A stretch of 64,000 nt of DNA from Zeus faber (Eukaryota; Chordata; Actinopteri; Zeiformes; Zeidae). The position numbers and the translations under genes were made by a program. The notes under the pieces were generated by a model. It saw nothing but the letters and a program-made list of their open reading frames with translations. It ran no database searches and had not been told where the DNA came from. The DNA is taken from NCBI GenBank assembly GCA_960531495.1, contig OY482859.1, forward strand, positions 12,323,685 to 12,387,684. The letters run 5' to 3'. This document shows positions 57,646 to 64,000 of this stretch, in pieces; position 1 is the stretch's first letter, and each line of letters starts with the position of its first letter.

Positions 57646-57662
57646 GGTTCAGGGAGGGTTCA
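57646..57662 (+). promoter_or_regulatory. DR5 retinoic acid response element motif
   Basis: Two exact direct repeats GGTTCA separated by five bases (GGGAG), followed at 57666-57673 by TGACATCA, a CRE/AP-1-like site. RAR/RXR dimers prefer DR5 sites, and the 5' half matches the GGTTCA of the RARB2 element. RAR genes carry such sites in their retinoid-inducible promoters. The position upstream of a possible rarg supports it; the G-rich background weakens it. Confidence 0.45.
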
Positions 57663-57768
57663 CCGTGACATCATGGCTGATTTTGAGGAAAGTATAGACA
57701 GGAGAGCCATTCACCTTTCATTGGACACACATGTTGGGGAGCACACTGGCACCCCAAACACACACGCA

Positions 57769-57827
57769 CGCACGCACACACACACACGCACACACATGTG
57801 CATACACACACAAACACACACACATGT

Positions 57828-57873
<46 letters not shown>
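57769..57873. repeat. (CA)n microsatellite, compound
   Basis: CA/CGCA/CATGTGCA units followed by about 20 pure CA units. The ORF 57673-58065 (MADFEESIDRRAIHLSL...) runs into it and is not supported as a gene. Confidence 0.95.
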
Positions 57874-57876
<3 letters not shown>

Positions 57877-58265
57877 CATCTGTTCCTCTTTCTTCCTTTC
57901 CTTTCTTTCTCCTCTAGTAAAAATACCAGCGCTGGCTCCCTCACACTTCTCCTCGCACTGGGCTCCTTTGTTGTCGTTCGAGTGTTTTTTTTTGTTTTTT
58001 TTTATTCCTGCTTTTTCTTTCCAACTTTTTCTTTTCTTTTTTTCTTTTCACCCTTTGCTCTTTAACGCGTACATTTGTCGTTCCCCGGGAGCGAGAGTTC
58101 TGTTCCCCTCCCCGACCAGCGTCGCGGCGTGTTTTCGCTCGGAGGTGGTTGGACGCCAAATGAGCACATTTTGGTGAAGCGGCAATGAATGAGCTCCTTC
58201 ACTTCACAGGATGTGTGTTTAACCTCTGCAACTAAAAAAACAAAAGCAAGTGTATATTTTTGTGT

Positions 58266-58273
58266 TGTGGTGT

Positions 58274-58306
<33 letters not shown>
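58266..58306. repeat. (GT)n microsatellite
   Basis: About 18 GT units. The DNA from 57874 to 58265 is T/C-rich with no feature. Confidence 0.9.
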
Positions 58307-58310
<4 letters not shown>

Positions 58311-58489
58311 ATGGAAATAGGTGGTTGTGTGTATGCCTCAGTGTGGCACCAAACTTCACATGACATCAATCTGAATGTGGGGAAATAGTGATCTCATTAC
58401 AGGCATCTTGTTCCAGATTAAAACCTGCCGCCTGGACCACTACTCCCGCCCCCCACTCCCCCCTCTCCCCCCAACCCCTCCCCACCTCA

Positions 58490-58512
58490 CACGCACACAC
58501 ACACACACACAC

Positions 58513-58559
<47 letters not shown>

Positions 58560-58605
58560 CCTTCTTCTTCTTCTTCTTCTTCTTCTTCTTCTTCTTCTTC
58601 TTCAC
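58490..58605. repeat. (CA)n-(CTT)n compound microsatellite
   Basis: About 32 CA units directly followed by about 15 CTT units, then a C/T-rich tract to 58770. The two motifs give poly-His-Thr and poly-Glu ORFs by repeat translation. Confidence 0.95.
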
Positions 58606-59090
58606 TCAGCCCCTCCCTTCCTCCATTTAACTCCAACATTCCCTTCACCAGTGTCTCTCCCTCCCTCTCTCTACTTCCCTCAGCCCCGGTCACCTCACTC
58701 CCTCCATCTCTTTTCTGTTTATTTCCCTGCCTTTCCTCTGTTTCCTCTCTTTCCTCCACCGCTCCTGCCAGCCGGCCCCCGGGCCACACTCCTCCGTACT
58801 TCCTTGAATGCAAATGCGACTGAAGTGGAAACACACGGCGTAAAATGTTGTTTTATTTTTTTCCTCCTCCTTTCTTTTTTTTTTTTTTTTGTATGAATAT
58901 TGCATGTCTTGGAAGAGAGGCTGAACAATGGCCGTGTTCGATAGATGACTTCATTGAGAGACATTGTTTGGATATTTTTTTCAGAGCAGCAGACTGACTG
59001 CGAGGATTGATGTCACGTTATGATGTCACCGACTCGGGAGTTAATGAGTGGAGCGCTGCGGAGGCCATAGGCTACGATGCCAGTGCTGCC

Positions 59091-59218
<128 letters not shown>

Positions 59219-59359
59219 GATAGCACCCAGATCTATCTTCATTATCCTCCGCTCCGCAGCCTCCCCGACACAATGACCATAAATCTCTGCCGGCAGCACA
59301 CTCCACTGACACTGAAACACAAACACTAGTAACCCCTGACCCCACCGCTGCTACTGCCT

Positions 59360-59412
59360 ACACACACACACACACACACACGCACACACGCACGCACGCA
59401 CACACACGCACA
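59360..59412. repeat. (CA)n microsatellite
   Basis: About 10 pure CA units and then CGCACG variants. Confidence 0.85.
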
Positions 59413-60918
59413 TGCACTCCGACACGTTCTTCAATATGTCCCAATTTCGGTTGTGGCACCCGTCCAGATATCTTACTATATTCAGCTCCCTCGTCAAACT
59501 CAACATAAAAACGCCGCCGCCAGGGTGACCATTGTTTATCTGGCCAAACGACTTTTCCGGGTCTAATATCTGCGGCGGAATAGCCGGGTTCTGTGATATG
59601 TCGATCATATCCAGGTGTTTACATGCCACAATAAATGGAATGTTGAGAAATCCAGGTCTGTTCATCAGATTAAGATAATCCGGGTAATGTGTTGATATGA
59701 CAGTTGCAATATTCAGAATATTGCCTTAACCCGATGGTGATCGGCTTATTCAAGTGCATGTAAACGCACTGACTGTTCTCCCTCCTCCTCCTCCTCACAC
59801 ACCGGAATCTTCGTGCCCCAAACGGCTGCTGCAGGATTATCATCTCCGGCACCGCCCCCCCATGGTTTCATTAGATTAAATTAGATTAGTATTATTAATC
59901 CTCCATTCACGTTTTAAAAATGCTGATTTATCCTCAGTATGTAAACAGATAAGGCTTTTGAGTCATCCCCCCTGGAATCTCCCGAGCAACGAGCATAAAG
60001 CAAATGTCAACAAGATAAGGATCGCTGAAGGTGGTTCGGAGCTCAGATTGGATGTTTCTGCAGAAATACTTTGCAACGCTGATCCCTTCTCCCAAACTGC
60101 TGATTGTGTACCATGGACATCAAAGTGCGCTGTGAAATGGCATTAAGACAGATTACTGCAGACCATATGCGGCGGTGTTTACATTAGGAGCGCGCAAGGA
60201 GGCCACAGAGACCCCGGGGCCCGGGGCAGGGATGTGATTGTAATGGCTTGAGTTAATTAGGAAGACGCATTTAAGTCACTTTATATGAGGACAGCTTGAT
60301 ATCCGCAGTGAAATTGGCCACAAAAAAATCTACTTCCAGCTACAGTTGAGCTTATTGTAGTGGGTGTTTGCAGTGGATTAAGGACAGTGCCACTGGCTGC
60401 AATGCTGTGCAGTGTTAATGTGTCAGAGAGTTAAATGTGGATGTGATGTGAAGCCTCTGCCTAGTGCCTGGAGAGCATCACTTTGAGTGAAGTTTCCAAA
60501 TAACTTAAACTTGAAACTGCTGGTCCTATTAATTAAGGACTATTTTCTTTTAATTAGTAAAAAGAAAAAAACAATAACTCTGCGTCCTTTTTGGAAAGTC
60601 TATCGGAAATAAGAAAAATAAAATAACTTATACTGTGTAGTTCGCCTATGAGAATGCAGTGGGACAGTGGTGGTCAACCTGGTTTTAACTGCGGGCCATG
60701 TATTGTTATACTGTGTCCCCCCCAGAGCAACTACAAAGTATCCCAAAATGGCACAAATACTCAATATTTAAGTGACCTATTAAGAAATTTGATAAAAGAA
60801 AATAATAAAGAAACATATAAATAAATACTTAAAAAATCATTTTAATAAATATATTTTATATAAAAAATAATATTTATCTATCTATTAATTGTATTTATTA
60901 TTTATTTATCTATTTATC
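59413..60918. other. Intergenic, complex sequence
   Basis: Mostly non-repetitive. 59960-60480 contains AATTAG, TAATGG and TGTTTACATTAGG motifs and looks more constrained than its surroundings, but no ORF is convincing. AT-rich from 60760. Confidence 0.4.
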
Positions 60919-60924
60919 ATTTTG

Positions 60925-60957
<33 letters not shown>

Positions 60958-61045
60958 TTGTTTGTTTGTTTGTTTATTTATTTATTCTTTATTTGTTTGT
61001 TTATTTATTTGCTTCTTTGTTTGTTTGTTTATTTGTTTATTTATT
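60919..61045. repeat. (TCTA)n-(TTTG/TTTA)n tetranucleotide array
   Basis: About eight CTAT/TCTA units, then TTTG and TTTA/TTTC units to 61045. The plus ORF (YLFIYLFIILSIYLS) is a repeat translation. Confidence 0.9.
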
Positions 61046-61603
61046 TTTTAACCTGTGATGTCAGCATGCTGGGCATACAACAGAGTATTTGTGCCATCGC
61101 ATCTAGGACAGAGCTAGTCTGCAAGAGGAGTTAAACTTCTCAATCTGCAATGCAACTCTTTATTTATTCTTAAGTCACCAAGAACTGCTGCAATAACTCT
61201 GTCCTGTGGACGACCTGTGGGATGACAAGAGCACAGTTTTTTGTTACACGGAACCGCCACCGATCCCCCTCTTTGGGGAGGGATCTTACCGCGTTTTGGT
61301 CCTTAAACAACTAATCAGGACTCCAAGAGGGGGAGAGTCACACGGGTGAGACAAATAAAATAATAAACATAGACCCAAACAACAGCATGTTCATGGAAAA
61401 ACATAAACATAGAAATGTCAGATGACAACATGTATCGACAAAACAGAGTCGATGAAGTCCAGGAAAACTGGAACAGCAGTTGGGCATGTGGCCTCTTCCT
61501 GTCATAGTTCTGGCAGTAAATGAGGGCGGAAAGGAGAGGGATGCAACCAGGAGGGTGTTCAAGGCAGGTGCTGGTGGTGTGTGAGTGCCTGTGATGAGTC
61601 CAC

Positions 61604-61608
<5 letters not shown>

Positions 61609-61676
<68 letters not shown>
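61609..61676. repeat. (GT)n microsatellite
   Basis: About 34 pure GT units followed by TATAATTATTATAATTA. Confidence 0.95.
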
Positions 61677-61678
<2 letters not shown>

Positions 61679-62398
61679 AATTATTATAATTAAAATTATT
61701 ATTGTTATTATGATATGAAAATTTTCTGAATTTGTTTATCATCCGTTGGCGGGCCTATGGGCCCTCGGGCCCACAGGTTGGCCACCAAGGCAGTCATATG
61801 AAAGGAGTGAAAGAAAAGAGGAAGGTACCCGTTGAGGTGTGTCTGCTCCTCCTCATCCTCCTCCTCCCTCTGAGGTTTTGGGGGGAGCTTCTCGTGAGCA
61901 CTAGAAGTGGAGAAGCGTCGCATTGAGACGGAGAGGACACACACGCCTAGAACCACAAAACACACAAACACACATCTGAGGCGCATGAGCTCATACGAGC
62001 GAGGGGCACGTTGGAGGGGCACACCCAAAATCTGCTGCTGCAGCTGCCACAGGCTCTGCCACCTCCCCGCTCAACCGCCCAGTTTCGTTTGAATATTAGG
62101 CTTCACGGCGACTTTTTGTTTTATTTTCGTGTTATTTAGTCGTCCTCTTCTATAGCTTTTGCACAACGCTTACCAGAACGCTGTCCGCCGTGATTCAATC
62201 AGAGACGTTGCGCTTCGCTTTGAAACTCTCCTGCCATTGAGTTCTTAAAATTTGTTTGTGTCTGTTTCAACCCTAATTAGTTTCAAATGGTCCAGAAATA
62301 TCTGCCGTCTCCCAGGTTTCTATTTGTTTTTCCTGTCTGTGTGTTTACGGCTCGCCGCCGCCCGGCCCGTTTTTGATTTCTGCCATACCGCTAGTAGG

Positions 62399-62440
62399 TG
62401 AAAAGAAGAAGAAGAAGAAGAAGAAGAAGAAGAAAAAGCA
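62399..62440. repeat. (GAA)n trinucleotide repeat
   Basis: About 12 GAA/AAG units, followed by A-rich sequence and further GA-rich patches at 62510-62562. Confidence 0.85.
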
Positions 62441-62728
62441 AACAACAAAAAAAAAAACCCAACACAGTCAAGAAAATGGAGGATAAGAAGGGGAAAAAAA
62501 AAAGAATTTGCAGAGAGAGACAAAGAAAGGGAGAGAGAGCGAGAGGGAGAGAGGGAGAGAGAGAATTAAAAACAGAAACTTAAGCTCTCTGGGCCTTTTT
62601 CTTCCCTCCAGGCATTTTGTGGCTTGTGAAAAAATGTGCTGTATATTTGAAGTGTTGGGTCACGTGACGGAGGCAGGCTTTATGAATCAGGCAGTATAAT
62701 TATTTCTTAGTCAGGGAGTCGGTAAGAA

Positions 62729-62730
<2 letters not shown>

Positions 62731-62763
<33 letters not shown>

Positions 62764-62825
62764 AGAGAGAGAGAGAGAGAGGAGGAGGAGAGAGAAGGAG
62801 AGAGAGAGAGAGAGAGAGCGCAGGA
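62731..62825. repeat. (GT)n-(GA)n compound microsatellite
   Basis: About 15 GT units directly followed by GA/GGA units. Confidence 0.9.
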
Positions 62826-62829
62826 GGGA

Positions 62830-62990
62830 GGGCGAGAGCACCTCGCTGCTACTCGGTCTTTGCTGTCAAAGGGATTGTGATGAACGTACACAAGTCTCTT
62901 CTCCTTTTCCTCTCCTCCTCTCGCGGGTCGTCTCATCCGTCCGTTCCGCCGAGCCCTCCATCCGCACGTCACTGACGCCGCCGGTGAGTG
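62830..62990 (+). other. Candidate 5'UTR exon with strong donor
   Basis: CpG-rich segment following the GT/GA array, with the donor CGCCGCCG|GTGAGTGG at 62990/62991. The palindrome TCACGTGA lies at 62660-62667, about 170 bp upstream. Gene order in other vertebrates (mfsd5 beside rarg) makes a rarg 5' exon a reasonable guess. No coding sequence is recognised, so the link is inference. Confidence 0.3.
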
Positions 62991-63075
62991 GATCCCACCC
63001 GAAAGCTCGGGAGAAAAGTTTGCTCCCGTTTTCGCCACACTCTCTTTCATTCTTTCGTCTTGTTCCGCACGGAGC

Positions 63076-63130
63076 TGTTGTTGTTGTGGTTGTTGTGGTG
63101 GTTGTTGTTGTTGTTGTTGTTGTTGTTGAC
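63076..63130. repeat. (TTG)n trinucleotide repeat
   Basis: About 16 TTG/TGG units. Confidence 0.9.
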
Positions 63131-63226
63131 ATTTGTTCTGTTTGTTCGGCCACAGTGTAATGACACGCTCGAGTCTGTCTCCGTTTGTGGAGTTATAGTA
63201 AGATTGTGAGAGCAGTCATTCAAGCT

Positions 63227-63228
<2 letters not shown>

Positions 63229-63283
<55 letters not shown>

Positions 63284-63291
63284 AGCCCTGC

Positions 63292-63330
<39 letters not shown>
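63229..63330. repeat. (GT)n microsatellite, two blocks
   Basis: About 26 GT units, an interruption GAGAGCCCTGCGCGCAC, then about 15 more GT units. GTGCGCGCCCGC follows. Confidence 0.93.
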
Positions 63331-63333
<3 letters not shown>

Positions 63334-63835
63334 CCGCTTGTTAGCGAATGTTTCAAGTGTGCCTGTGGAGATTTTTATTATTAGCACATGTGCGTGTGCT
63401 CATGTATACACGCTCACATGTGTTTGATCTGTGTGAATTGTGTGTAGCCAGAGGCGTGACCCATCCTTGACCGGACATTTTTATTATTACTTTTTTTTTA
63501 AATAACACATTTTCATTTGGGACAAGTATTGTTTTTTTTTTCTTCCCCCGTCTCTCACTGACTGAGCCGGGGAATGCTAATCACGTCGAGCGAGGTGTGT
63601 CTTCGTTTACACCAAAGTTTGTTTATTGTACTCGCAAACCCTGCCAGTGGCGACTGGTGATTATACAGCGCTTGCTGGCGAGCGCACCAGGTTAACAGGT
63701 TCCACTTGTTGCAGCTCGGTGGCCAGCAGCAGGACCTGGATCTATCAGATGTACAGTAGATCAGGAAGCTCTGACTAAACGCCCACCCCGAGCCAAAGTG
63801 CCGGCTCCAGCAGCCGCCTGGAGAAACCGGGGAAA

Positions 63836-63915
63836 AAGGCCTTGAGAAACCTTAAGAAACCTTGAGAAATCTTGGAAACAAAAAACCCCAAAACCTTGAG
63901 AAACCTTGAGAAACC
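63836..63915. repeat. CCTTGAGAAA short tandem repeat
   Basis: Units CCTTGAGAAA, CCTTAAGAAA, CCTTGAGAAA and TCTTGGAAAC, then after a short A/C spacer two more CCTTGAGAAA. A 10-bp (about one helical turn) minisatellite near the right edge. Confidence 0.8.
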
Positions 63916-64000
63916 AGACTTGAGGTCTGCTGGACCTTTTGGACTTTCCACCTGGTGTGTGAACTGACATCCCATCACTGGGGTTAAAAAACAGAACAAG

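Noticed and set aside
57673-58065. ORF MADFEESIDRRAIHLSL.. running into a CA array
   Set aside because: The first 28 codons match nothing I know, and the rest is translation of CA and T-rich repeats. No splice or promoter support.

Overview
The window is nuclear DNA of a ray-finned (teleost) fish. The evidence is compact spliced vertebrate genes with GT-AG introns, many hAT-like, Tc1/mariner-like and LINE (L2-, L1- and RTE-like) relics, very dense dinucleotide microsatellites, and the presence of nr1d4, a Rev-erb paralogue known from fish and absent from mammals. The species cannot be told from this sequence.

Layout. 1-4625 holds the 3' half of rbms2 on the plus strand. Its 5' exons lie outside the window, and a probable extra 3'UTR exon starts near 5303. 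9399-25253 is senp1 on the minus strand: 18 coding exons, 724 residues, complete. 25254-29577 is a GC-rich senp1 promoter, a 21-bp minisatellite and an L1-like LINE 3' end. 29578-33582 is faim2 (minus, 12 coding exons, 276 residues). 35155-36597 is mfsd5 (minus, one coding exon, 480 residues). 39467-49171 is nr1d4 (minus, 8 coding exons, 577 residues). 49172-64000 has no coding exon I can support. It holds an RTE-like scrap, a degraded L2-like LINE with a MITE and a microsatellite nested in it, many simple repeats, and candidate regulatory DNA.

In all five genes the exons were joined by eye from splice signals and family similarity. Every join keeps the reading frame, and each summed CDS length is a multiple of three (senp1 2175, faim2 831, nr1d4 1734, mfsd5 1443, rbms2 partial 810).

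The human counterparts of rbms2, senp1, faim2 and mfsd5 all lie on 12q13, so this is the teleost version of that block. Human MFSD5 sits head-to-head with RARG. The ancestral cluster joined a retinoic acid receptor, a thyroid hormone receptor and a Rev-erb gene. The 15 kb upstream of nr1d4 is therefore a plausible 5' region for a rarg gene beyond the right edge. It contains an exact DR5-type retinoic acid response element motif at 57646-57662. The genes have unrelated roles (RNA binding, SUMO proteolysis, Fas-pathway inhibition, transport, circadian repression) and are linked by synteny only. The clearest regulatory theme is a cluster of CACGTG E-boxes plus a full RORE-like site in intron 1 and the 5' flank of nr1d4.
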